From contig NW_019091385.1 of the NCBI RefSeq assembly GCF_001949145.1, positions 3,264,059-3,328,058 of the forward strand: a stretch of 64,000 bases of DNA. Direction: 5' to 3'. This document shows, piece after piece, positions 46,897 to 57,349 of this stretch. The DNA comes from Acanthaster planci. Taxonomy: Eukaryota > Echinodermata > Asteroidea > Valvatida > Acanthasteridae. The position numbers were made by a program, and so were the translations under genes. The notes under the pieces are model-generated. The model searched no databases, was not told where the DNA came from, and saw nothing but the letters and a program-made list of their open reading frames with translations. Position 1 is the first letter of the stretch. Every line of letters starts with the position of its first letter.

Positions 46897-47623
46897 GTAA
46901 GTCTGACGCCTCATAATTCCAATGCCTCAAAAGTCTGAAAAATGCATTTTAAAAAGTCCATAAGTCCAACGCCTCATAGGTCCAATGGTTTTTTTTCGGC
47001 CCATGGCATACATGTAGATATGACGCCTCAAAAAATCTGATGCCTCGAAATTCCAACACTTGATTTGACACTCATTACGAGCATATGACAACGGCACTAG
47101 AAACAAGACTGGTTCCTGGTGCAAGTATGGTGTACTATTTATGACACATGCAAACATTTTTAAGATTTCAAAAGAATTAGTCAAAAAATGCTTTTTATAT
47201 TTAGCGAAGTATCATACATCATTCTTACATGTAGTGGTATTTTGGATTAAAAAAAATACTGGACTAGTGTACCAACTGTGCAGGTACATGTACATGTAGT
47301 CTTGATTTAGTTTTCCTAACAGGGTCAGTACATGTACCATGGGCACGAGTTGGCAACAAAGTTGAATTTCGCTCGCGGGTAACACGTTGCACTCCTGCAC
47401 TCCTCCATGTTTCACTGTTAATCGCACTGACGCTTCATATTAAGTCTGACACCTCGTTGGTCCGAAGTCGGATTTATGAGGCATTGGACCTTTGAGGCGT
47501 CAGAACATTGAGGCTGAAAAAAAAAGCCTATAAATCCGACGCCTCATTATTCCGACGCCTCATAAGTTGGAAAATTCTAACTTTTGAGGCGTCGGACCTA
47601 CATGTATGTGGCGCCAGACTTAC
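46897..47623. mobile_element. Fold-back element built from degenerate GACGCCTCA units
   Basis: The left end GTAAGTCTGACGCC is mirrored by the right end GGCGCCAGACTTAC, nearly perfect terminal inverted repeats. Inward from each end, a roughly 17-20-base unit of the type TCcGACGCCTCATAA is repeated: GACGCCTCA forms between 46905 and 47045, and TGAGGCGTC/GACGCCTCA forms between 47430 and 47600. The middle 350 bases are ordinary AT-rich DNA. No coding capacity and no clear target-site duplication were seen. Best read as a non-autonomous fold-back (MITE-like) element. Confidence 0.6.
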
Positions 47624-48554
47624 CACACGCACCTGGTAAAACAAGGGGTTGAAACATGAAATTTGTAACCCAAGGCAGCCCTTGAGTTGAACCTCGGTTG
47701 AGAGGCTGTAGCATGAAAAGACCTCTAGAGCTGTAGGACACCTTTCCTATAGTTCTTAGGAGTTGTAGTGAATTTCATGCCACAGAAGTAGACTATGGAT
47801 AACGCATTATAGCCGCTGCAACAATAGCCACTTTGAAAATCACAAATTTTATGTCCGTACATTTTAAGAAAATTAGACAGAGGGTTCCTAAACATGACTC
47901 ATTCAGAACCAAACTGAGTAAATACCAAAAAAAGTTACCCCACTTTACATGTTTTGTTCACAGTCACACAGCTCATGAACCCAACTTCATGTTTGCGAGA
48001 TTTTTGTTTTATGTAAAATGTTTTTTTTTTCTTTGCACAAGTTTCAAATTAAAATTGAGAAATCATGTCAATTATCTTAACTTTTAAAGGTTCAGCAAAA
48101 TTGAGATTGATAAATAGGGATATTTAATTTGGAATACTCTACAAATGCAAGTGTTTGCAATTTTGATTCAAACAGAGTTGCTAAAAGGACAAAATGAAAC
48201 AGTAAACATTTTGAAATCACAGTGTTCGCATTCAAAGTTTCTATTTGAAGAAAAGTGTTCTACATGTACTTGTTGTGCATTTATGTTGGCACAATTAACC
48301 ACATTTGGCACACTCATGGCGTGATCAATAAACAAAATAATTTGTCTCCTCCATCACTTGTAAATGATATTGCATGTACCCATCCTCTGATAGTAGCCCA
48401 ACCAAAGTTTTCAGTTTTATGTTTTGGCAATGTTGAACATGCCACGAGACAATTCATACTAAAATACAATTAGTTATACTAAATGGAGGGTACATTTTGT
48501 AAATAATAGTACATGTTGTATTCATTACCTTGACATGTACATGTACATATGTGG

Positions 48555-48809
48555 GTCATTCCATGAAGTTGGGGCACAATTTGTGAGGTTGTCCTTGTTA
48601 CATGGGTAACAGTTATTACATGTACCTGTCATGACCTGTAGAGTAGGTCATTTACTCTGTGAAACTAACACACACCTCTGTAAGACTATATTGAGCCTTG
48701 CAAGATGTATAATTTGGACTCCACATGCAAGGAAATAGCTGTTTATTTTTACCGTACCCATGTAACAGTGGACACCGTCACAAATTGTGCCCCAACCTCA
48801 TGGAATGAC
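48555..48809. mobile_element. MITE-like element with about 54-bp terminal inverted repeats
   Basis: The left arm (48555-48608) begins GTCATTCCATGAAGTTGGGG. The right arm (48755-48809) is its reverse complement with few mismatches; both include GGGGCACAATTTGTGA and GTTACATGGGTA. About 145 bases without an open frame separate the arms. Length (255 bp), long TIRs and absence of coding sequence fit a miniature inverted-repeat transposable element. No certain target-site duplication flanks it. Confidence 0.75.
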
Positions 48810-49754
48810 AATGATGTACATTAAATTGCAGGTCTTGCCCTGGTGCTTTTTAAGTTAAACACTGAGAATGAGACATTAAATTTCTGACAACTTCATTTAT
48901 ATTCAGTTGAAGCATGATGGAAGGAGAAAAAATTTGGCCTTGGCCCCTCTTAACACCAGAATCCCTAGTTTGACAAGCATAGTGATAATCGGAATACCAC
49001 ATAAAAGTTGCAAGTCTGCCAATCATATCTTCTGAGTTCTCTGCTGGATTCTCTGCCACACACACACAGCCAGTCAGCCTGACTTTATATGGCCAAGACT
49101 CAGTGTGGTCCAACAATGGCGTCGTTGTAAATAATAAACAGAGCTGGCCTTTGATGATAACACTGGCGACCCTGTGGTCCAATCTCTGGGGCTGTGAGAG
49201 GATATGGGGGCTTCCTGTCTGCACTTCAAAGTGTCCTCACAGCTTCATACATGTAAGTTGGCCCTCTGTACTGCCTCCCATTGGCCCTGGATGGCCCTGT
49301 GTGGTCTTTTTTAGGACTGTTTCCTCTCTGTTGTCTCTTGCACAGCCCAAGGCTGAGAAACCATCAACAAAGCACAGCCAGAAACAAAGAAATTGGTGTC
49401 CGCTACTTGAAGAATAAATATCTTTGTTGCAGTTGCACTACCCTAGACCAGTGCAAGGAAATGAGATTACCTCATTTGCAGTTGAATATGAACTTCAGTT
49501 ATTTCAAACTTAATTGAACACAAAGACATCGTACATTTTGATTCATGTTGTCAAATGGGAAGTCCAGTGACCCCCAACAGAATTCAATCGCTGTTGGTAA
49601 GTTGGGAATGAGTGCATCAGAAAGGCCTTTACTTCTGTGCTACATATTGAAAAAAAGAGATCAGTCAGCCCAGGCATGCGCTGTGGTTCCCTATAACCAT
49701 AGCGACATGCTCAGACTTCGTGTACATGTAGCTAGGAGTTTACTTTTTTTGGCC

Positions 49755-49860
49755 GTTTGTTTCACCTGGACTGAATCTCAATCAGTGATCCTCACGCTGG
49801 TTCACACCCGTAAACCAAGGACAGATCACTGATCGTGATCTGGATCCGTGTGAAACAAGC
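49755..49860. mobile_element. Small hairpin element (106 bp) with imperfect 36-bp arms
   Basis: The left arm starts GTTTGTTTCAC and ends ATCAGTGATC (49755-49790). The right arm, read in reverse complement, starts GCTTGTTTCAC and ends ATCAGTGATC (49823-49860). Roughly two thirds or more of arm positions match, with the outer 11 and inner 10 bases best kept. The loop is about 32 bases. A fold-back element or a structured RNA remnant. Confidence 0.6.
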
Positions 49861-49946
49861 ACAGCCAAAGTTAACTTCAGTCTTTTGGGACGATCCTTCT
49901 TTGCTAGGTTAGCTCGAGAGAATTGAGAATGTATTCCTGGCCTCCG

Positions 49947-50020
49947 CTACCTCCAGAACTGTGGGATTCATCGTTTGTGGGGGCACAGTGGACGATGAAC
50001 TCCACAGTTCTGGGGGTAAG
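49947..50020. mobile_element. Hairpin element, family A copy 1
   Basis: The left arm CTACCTCCAGAACTGTGGG...ATCGT (49947-49974) is mirrored by ACGATGAA...CTGGGGGTAAG (about 49992-50020) with about five mismatches in 28; the loop is about 17 bases. A similar hairpin sits 3 kb downstream (52985-53066), and a solo arm-like stretch at 55237-55262, so this is a small repeat family. Confidence 0.65.
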
Positions 50021-51627
50021 CCTCCACAGGTTCTTCAAATCTAATTAACAGAGGGGGTTTTTTTTGGGGGGGGCCTTTACATGGAACAGCAATAAAATAT
50101 ATGCATGTCTACTTGATTCCTCCACATCGATAGATTTTAGATAGTTCAAGAAGGTTCTGAGCAGAAGTTCTAATAGATATAGGGATAATTGAAAAAAAAA
50201 ATTACAAAGTTAAACGTTAAAAACGATCCAATTTCTAAATTAAATGAACTGTGAAAAATGATGTCAAGGAACGCGTAGGGCAAAAGGTTAGGGGCCTACA
50301 GTTTTCTTTACCTCATACTTGTAAGGTACAGGAAAGAGAACTACATGTATATGAGCATATGGTTTTCTGTTTTTCTGATCTGGCATTCCATAAAGAGCTT
50401 TCCAGATTTTTTTTTCTGGTGACCAAATCAATCTGGCCAAGATGTACATGTAAACCACATCGCTCTCTCTCTCCTCAGGTTTTATTGACAGGAAGCAGAG
50501 GATCAAGTCAGCCAGCTTTTTTTTAGCTCCCTAGTGCCAAAAGCCTGTCACAGGAAGGACTTTACACAGCAGTGCTGTGCGTTGTATTGATAAAAGTACA
50601 TTCCCACTCTACCCAGTGCAATACAGTAACCACAGGGCTTTGGACGTACTAGCCTGGATTTAAAATAATATACTTTATCAATCATCTTCTTATTCTGAGT
50701 TTGTTTCCAGCTGACATATGGCACGTTATTTTCTATGGATACTCTAACTCTGTGTAGCCCATTTTGTATTTTTTTGTGTCATGTGAAAGTTCCTGTTCAT
50801 TTCCCTGTGGTTTGGGGTTTTTTAACCATCAATGTTTGGAATGAAGAGCTGATTGTGAGGTAACGCTTCTGATTCCTTTATGGCAAAACTGAGTAAGTCA
50901 TTTTGAATTAAAAATGTAATTATTACAACGATTCATGTCAACAAACATTCACTGTTATAAACTTTACCCTACATGTAGTAATTAGTTCCCAATCCTTCAT
51001 GTTTTGCAGGTTAATCCTGAATGGAACTCACTGTATTCAGAATTCCAGACTCACGAGTGTGGGTGGTTTGTATTGTGTATAGTTTGTGTAGAAATTTATT
51101 GGCCGTTCAAATTACAGATAGCTGTAGGCCTACACAAACCCTACCCACACAAGGGCAATTCTTATTGGGAGATGTGAGCAGCCCCCCTAACCTGAGGCAC
51201 ATTGTAACCTATATGCCTCATCACATGGGAATTTGACCAGAATGAGTCCTTTGTTTAAAGGGAATGGAAGATTCAAGATCCAATCTGCTTATCTAGGCTT
51301 TGCGATTTTGACATTAGGCTCTGGAAATTTTTATTCCTTCAGTCTTCAATAAGGCCAAGTTTTCCATTGTTGAGTGAGAACTGATTTTTGGTTTCACTTC
51401 GGAATGTTCAGTTAACTTATAGATTGATCTGATTCTTTCATCAGGAATTTTCACACACCATGCTTTGCTTGTGCATGTGATCAACCTCATAACGTGTAAC
51501 CTGTAACCCTAGCTAACTTAGAAAGTTTGTTTCAGTAGTCTTAAAGCAGACCGTGAGCAGTAGCTGGAAATCGCTAACTTGAAAACCAAACTTTGTCTTA
51601 TGTGATTTGTGTCTCATTGAACTCTAG

Positions 51628-51657
51628 CATGAACATGTACAAATGGACATGTTCATG
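51628..51657. repeat. Perfect 11-bp inverted repeat
   Basis: CATGAACATGT (51628-51638) and ACATGTTCATG (51647-51657) are exact reverse complements separated by eight bases. It is part of the ACATGT-rich domain. Confidence 0.7.
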
Positions 51658-52984
51658 TAGTGCTCAACTCTGTAGGGTTAATTCCTAGTTCATTTCCATC
51701 ATATGGCAATGACATTTACATGTACACTGTACTTGATTCATGGCTGGATAATTTCAGTGGGGTTGTTCAGTCCTGAGCGTTTTTGTCCCTCCATAAAATA
51801 ACTAAAAGCAAGACGCCAGCCACGCTATTGAACAAAAATTTGAAGAGAGTGTTTCTTGAGGGTTGCATTTCCTCAGTCAGACGATGGGCTGCAAAGGTCT
51901 TCTGAACAGGACAGTGAAATGTGGTTAGGTTTTCTTGGAAATACGAAGCTGCGTGACTAATTAATAAATGGAGAGTTATGGCCCAGAGTGGAATTGTTCC
52001 TTGTCAAGTTGTCATAATAAGCCATCTTGCCAGGAATGCTTGTCAAAGCCCATAGGAGTGCCCATTCTGTGGCAATACAAACAATGTAGACCTGTTCAAA
52101 ACACACACAGCTAGGATTGACACCTCTTCCCCTGGCCCATTAAATAGAACCCCCAAGTGTGTCATGACACAAGACACAAAGGACCTTTTATTGTTGATGG
52201 GGACATGGCCAGACCACAAGGTGGGCCATTTGGTGGGTACACTCACCCATCTGTAATGCACAGTGCAGGATCCCTCTGCTCTTACTATGCATCATGTACT
52301 AGCACATGAACGTTTGAAATAATGGTAAGCTGAACGGCAAGTGTACAAGAAGAATACTGAATTGCATGACAGTTTAGACATCAATCATTTTATCAAGGTA
52401 TGTACATATACATGTACATGTAAGTGCCGTGATGTCTGTATTTCTTATATTGTTTTTACATTATGACCATGGAGGTTTGTAAGAAGTGACCCTAGTGAAA
52501 GGCACTATTCTAATGCATGTTTCTGTGTGGAACAAACTCCCAGATAAGGCTTATACATGTAGTTGCTCGTCCTCACCACAGTGGAATTATGAAGTTCTGT
52601 CAGAGAGCACATCTGCACTTGACTCAGCAAATTTTGTTACTTACCCTTGATTGTTCTTCAATGTGTTTGTTAGTATGTATGCATGTGTAGGCATGCAAGT
52701 AATATGCATTTTATTTTGTGCCCTTATTGTATTTTTCTAACCAATTACATGTGGCTTCGTGGGTGCAAACGTGGACATCACTAAGTGTGATGTTTATCCG
52801 TAAACAATAAAGAAACAATGATGGAATGTCTCTTATGTGTACATGTACATGTATGCCCACTGTATCACAGACTACAACATCCAGATTCCAGTGGACATTT
52901 ACTATCCTTTTCCCAAAATTAAGCTTCTGAACTTCACAGAATTTGTCCAGTTCAGTGGTCAATTGCATATTGAAGTCTCCTAGC

Positions 52985-53066
52985 TCTACCCCAAGAACTC
53001 TGGGGTTCGTCGTCCGCAGTGTAGTGGATGGTGAACCCAAGAATTCTAGGACTTGATCCCCTTTCT
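52985..53066. mobile_element. Hairpin element, family A copy 2
   Basis: The left arm CTACCCCAAGAACTCTGGGG followed by TTCGTCGT (52985-53012) resembles the left arm of the copy at 49947. Its right arm GGATGGTGAACCCAAGAATTC to about 53050 is the imperfect reverse complement. The arms are more diverged than in copy 1. Presence of two related hairpins argues for past mobility. Confidence 0.6.
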
Positions 53067-55236
53067 AGAGAATGTAACTCTATTTTAAGTTGTTATCCTT
53101 TTTGTTTCTTTCAAACTCACATGAAAAAGCACGAGTGAGGTGGTATCAAGCTTGCAAACATTCCCAAGTTTGCTTACAGACATGTACATGTCTATATTTG
53201 CACAGATTGTTATATACATGTACATTTCAAATTTGGGTAAGTTGACTTTTTTGGTTCAACGTGTTAGGCATGCTGCTTTTTACTGATTGAGTTGAAGCAT
53301 CGGAGGAATGAAGAATAGCCTGTGAAGTTTTCAGATGGCAGGCACGTAGTTCAAAGTTGCAGATATTTTGTGCTTTGGACAGTGTGCTGTGTGCATTTGA
53401 ATTGATGGAATTCGACCAAACATATTGAACTCCTAATTAATGTTAACATGTCCCTGGTATGTGTATACATGCAAGATATTAATTTCTGTTGATGAATTGA
53501 CGGAGACTGATGTCAAGTAAGGAGGGCGTGTCATTTGTAGTGGCTTGATGTACATACATGTATACATACTTGTACACATGTAGACATACACTATGCACAC
53601 TCATTGACATTTCATTTCATGACTGGTACTGCAGCAAGGCCATAGTTTACACATATGGCTGAAGGATTAACTACAGGTAGGCTGCATGTTGCAGGCCCAG
53701 TATGGTGTGTTGAGTGACAAGAAATAACCAGAGCTGAAGTTGTGTTTTCCTACCTCCATGCTCATGTACATGACTGCAAGAAGCTTGCTCATATACCGGT
53801 ATTTACTTCCTCTCTCTAAAACTGTTGTTTAGCATACATGGTCTTAGGTACATGTTCATTTTGTGCATTCATCTTGTCTCTGTATACAGTGTATGACTGT
53901 TGCTTGCAAATTGTAGTATTGACCATCGATAGACAACCTGCGATACTCCAAGAATTTTTGACCGCAAGAATTTTTGACCCAATAAATGTTAAAATAGCCA
54001 ACTCTCAACTGAACCAGGTACTGCAGTCGTTCCTGTCACTGAGGTGCCGTCATCAGTTGTTTCATGTTCATATGACGGACATGGTCATTGCTAGCATTTG
54101 TATATTAACCATGCAGCTCCATGGTGGTACTGGTACTTCGCTATATCTGTATTGTAACTTTGTTACCAATCTGAGTGCACCTGGTGTGCATATTTACTTT
54201 AATTACTCCACAAAGCCCATCCAGTCACCATGGGGTGCGGTTGAGGTCAGGCTTAATTGGCTGTCTGTTAGCTACTGTTACAGATACATAGACCGCAAAA
54301 AGTATTCTGTGCAACTTTGACCACCAACCCTGAACCTGAAATCCTTTTTTTAGTGGTCTTTAATTTCCATTAATATGCCATTTGCCTTTGTACAGAATCT
54401 GTTGGTGCCAGTGTTTGGCTTTAATACTCAAAGCAGCCAGTGAACGACTCAGCGCAGGCACACACAAATTAAGTCAAGCTGTAATTTGATTGGGAGTTGA
54501 GCATTCAGCAGAATGGGCACAAACATGCATCAGCAGCATATTGGCATAAGAGAATGGCACTACCAATGTTGCTTTAAAATCAGTTTCATGTTATGGAGTG
54601 TGGAATAATTAATACAGACCTTTATCATGGGACAACCGTCTTGGTTTTCTACCATTGAAAGCAGTGTACATGTAAGTAACCTGAGGCTGGAAGAAAAAAA
54701 TAATTCTGTTCCTTTTATCACTCTGTAAACTTGAGTTGTTACTTTCTTCATTTGGTGAATCGGGACAAGATACAAAAATCATAAAAATGATAAAAGTATG
54801 TAGAGCTCCCCCTCCCCTTCTGCTTGGAAAATTGGAGTAGTAAACTCAACTTACATCTATAGGCAAGAGATACTTAGTAAAGCAGAAAGTACATGTATTT
54901 AAACACTGTCTGTTGACTCAGTCCATTAAACCCTCACATTGAATTACATGTACAATGTACATGTACATCAGCTCTTGTTTCAAGATGAGGTGTTGGAATT
55001 TCAGCCATTAGCCATTTTGAACTTGTTCCTTGTCTGGCCTGGTCGTAATTGACAGCAACAACCAACACAGGCTTGACCCAGCTCCAGTGATCTGGGCTTG
55101 TACCCACTGTGCCGTCTCTTTAGGATAGGTTAACCTGATCCACAGGTTCAGGAACGGCCAAGGCCGGTCGAACTGAGGCTGCGCTTCTGGGGAAGCCAGC
55201 TGATGCAAGAAAACTTACAGCCCAATAAGTGTCATC

Positions 55237-55262
55237 CTCAAAATTCCTGGGGGTAGCGGTAA
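55237..55262. repeat. Solo arm related to hairpin family A
   Basis: Read on the minus strand this reads CCGCTACCCCCAGGAATTTTG, sharing CCGCTACC-CCAG-AA with the left arm at 49944-49962. No matching second arm was found nearby, so it may be a truncated copy or a chance match. Confidence 0.35.
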
Positions 55263-56953
55263 TGGGTGGTTGGAATACTTGGGCCAGGGGCTCAGCTGTT
55301 TATGGAAAGATATTTTAATGGAATACCAGTGACATCCACACAATTATTTAAGAAGGAAAACTTGGGATGTGATATTTTTTTATAGCCGTGAATTTGTTGG
55401 AAAAATGCGAAGAAGAATGTTGGCAAGGCTTCATTTTTCCGTTGCCAAGTTTTGAACTTTAACTTTCTTCTCAGCTTAAATACCAGTATATGTACATGTA
55501 AGTCAAGTAATTTTTGGAAACTGGCCATTCTTGGCTCTGGCCTCGTCTTCCACGTGGCCTTTCGCATTTACACTTTTTTTTACCAGCGGATAACGACCTA
55601 ATCAACTGCCCCCAGCGAGTGAGCCTGCCTGATCATTTCCTAGCTCTCAATGGGTTGATGCGGCCTCACGATTTACTAATTAGAGCGTGGACGTGAGACA
55701 GAATGTTGAGTATGGGTGTTGACATTGTCAGGATGTGTGTACATGTACTATGCCTAGGAGATGCACAGCCTTGTTTGACATACCTTATGCAAGCAAATAC
55801 ATATGTGTATAGTACATTATGTCATATGCCTCTGTACGTGTATGAATGAAGGTTGTATTTTATATTGCATGTACATGTAAATTGACATGCACCCCCCTGT
55901 ATGACTACCCATAAATTGAATTTGTATGAATAAACCATGTGTTTTGACAGTTCTGAACACAAGGTCCTTATGAGGATACAATTTAATGGATACGTTAAGC
56001 CAAGAAATACTGTCCTACAGTACAAGTTTTAATCCAATTGTTCATGTACATACATGTATACCATACATGTACATTTACATGCAAAGTAGACAAACATTGA
56101 TCTGGGTATTCACTCCAAGCAATGAGTCAGGTCAATTGCCAAGCCCGTTTTTCCCCTGCAGCGCAAAAGTCAGCCGTGAAATATTGTCCCTTCTTTTTTG
56201 CATTTGTGTCCAAGTGACTACCCCTTGTTATGTACATGTACATTTATCCCGTTCTTTTTTTTTTTCCAAACACAGCTCTCATGGCCTGCATTTCACCTTC
56301 CACGAAAATGTGGAATTGAGAATGGATATCTCATCCTGCACTTTACGCATCACAGCAATTGATATGACAGTGATGTTGCATGTTGTTCATATCGGCTATG
56401 CATACTATAGATGTACATGTATACAGTGTACTTGTCTTCCATAATGGACACGGCGTTGAACAGGCTTTAGCCCGACAACAGACATCAGTCGTGTTCGGAA
56501 TAGAAATTAAAATCATTTTCCGGATGATGAATTATGAGAGCATGCTCTTTTGGCCAAGTATTTATGCTGGTCCTCACGTGATTCACAAGCACAGATTACA
56601 GAATGACTTGTCGGGGTCCTGGTGGATTGCACTGTTATTATGACAGTGTTTGTTTTGTTCTCTTGCAGAAAAACGGCATGACGCATCATACGGTTGCCTG
56701 AGCAGAATAATGCTCTCGGTTGGGAATATTAAATGCACACTGTCAGCTCCTGGAAAAAAGTGTGAGGGAAGAATGTGCACATGTCTTGAGATTGGAGGAG
56801 TGTGGAGGTCATCAGTTGTCTTGAATGTGTTACCCAACTCAACTTAAGTTGATACATCGGCAAGTGTGACTGTTGCAGAGGACTGCAAAATTAATCGTAC
56901 TAGGTGTGAGTGAAAAAAACCTGCAGTAATATCATCGAAAGTTTTTTGGACAG

Positions 56954-57042
56954 GTTTGGGTCATGTTTCCAAATTTGACTTGGAGGTGACGCATCTTTAG
57001 GTTAGCCTCAAAGACTGCTTCCGAAAGACCAAGAAGCCACAA
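56954..57042 (+). other. Candidate 5'UTR segment with a short upstream ORF
   Basis: A possible splice acceptor (ttttttggacag) ends at 56953. Downstream, an ATG at 56963 opens a nine-codon upstream ORF ending TGA at 56987-56989. A stop in the main frame at 56998-57000 shows that the Kelch-like protein cannot start earlier. The upstream ORF could dampen translation if this segment is indeed transcribed. Confidence 0.35.
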
Positions 57043-57349
57043 ATGATGGACTTTGATGAGTTGGAGGCCGGCTGCAATGCCGACTTCACCTTGCACCGGG
57101 CCCATGAACACTACAGCAGCCAGGCACTGCGGCTGATGCACCAGCTGCGCCAGGCCAGGAAGCTATGCGACATCCGGCTGCGGGTCGGGGAGCAGGAGAT
57201 TCTGGGCCACCGCGTAGTATTGGCTGCCTTCAGCCCTTACTTCTATGCCATGTTCACGGGGGACATGCTGGAGGCCAGCCAGTCGGAGGTGGTCATGAAG
57301 GAGGTGGATCCCCGATCACTGGAGCTGCTGGTGGAATATGCATACACAG
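57043..57349 (+). CDS. Kelch-like gene, coding exon 1 (N-terminus and most of BTB)
   Basis: Starts [19 protein letters not shown]; two ATGs in a row, the first chosen because the frame is closed upstream at 56998. It encodes residues 1-102, ending VEYAYT and one base of the Gly codon. The donor is gtagaa at 57350. GC-rich, with coding-like third positions compared with the flanks. Confidence 0.93.

Larger units (their letters stand above)
46311..56940. other. Noncoding region 5' of the Kelch-like coding exons (possible long first intron)
   Basis: No protein gene recognised. It is packed with small inverted-repeat elements (46897-47623, 48555-48809, 49755-49860, 49947-50020, 52985-53066), short hairpins and many ACATGTACATGTA words. 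A GC-richer stretch at 55585-55700 with CTAATCAAC and ACTAATTAGA could be regulatory. If the promoter guess at 46.1 kb is right, most of this is intron 1 of the Kelch-like gene. Confidence 0.6.
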
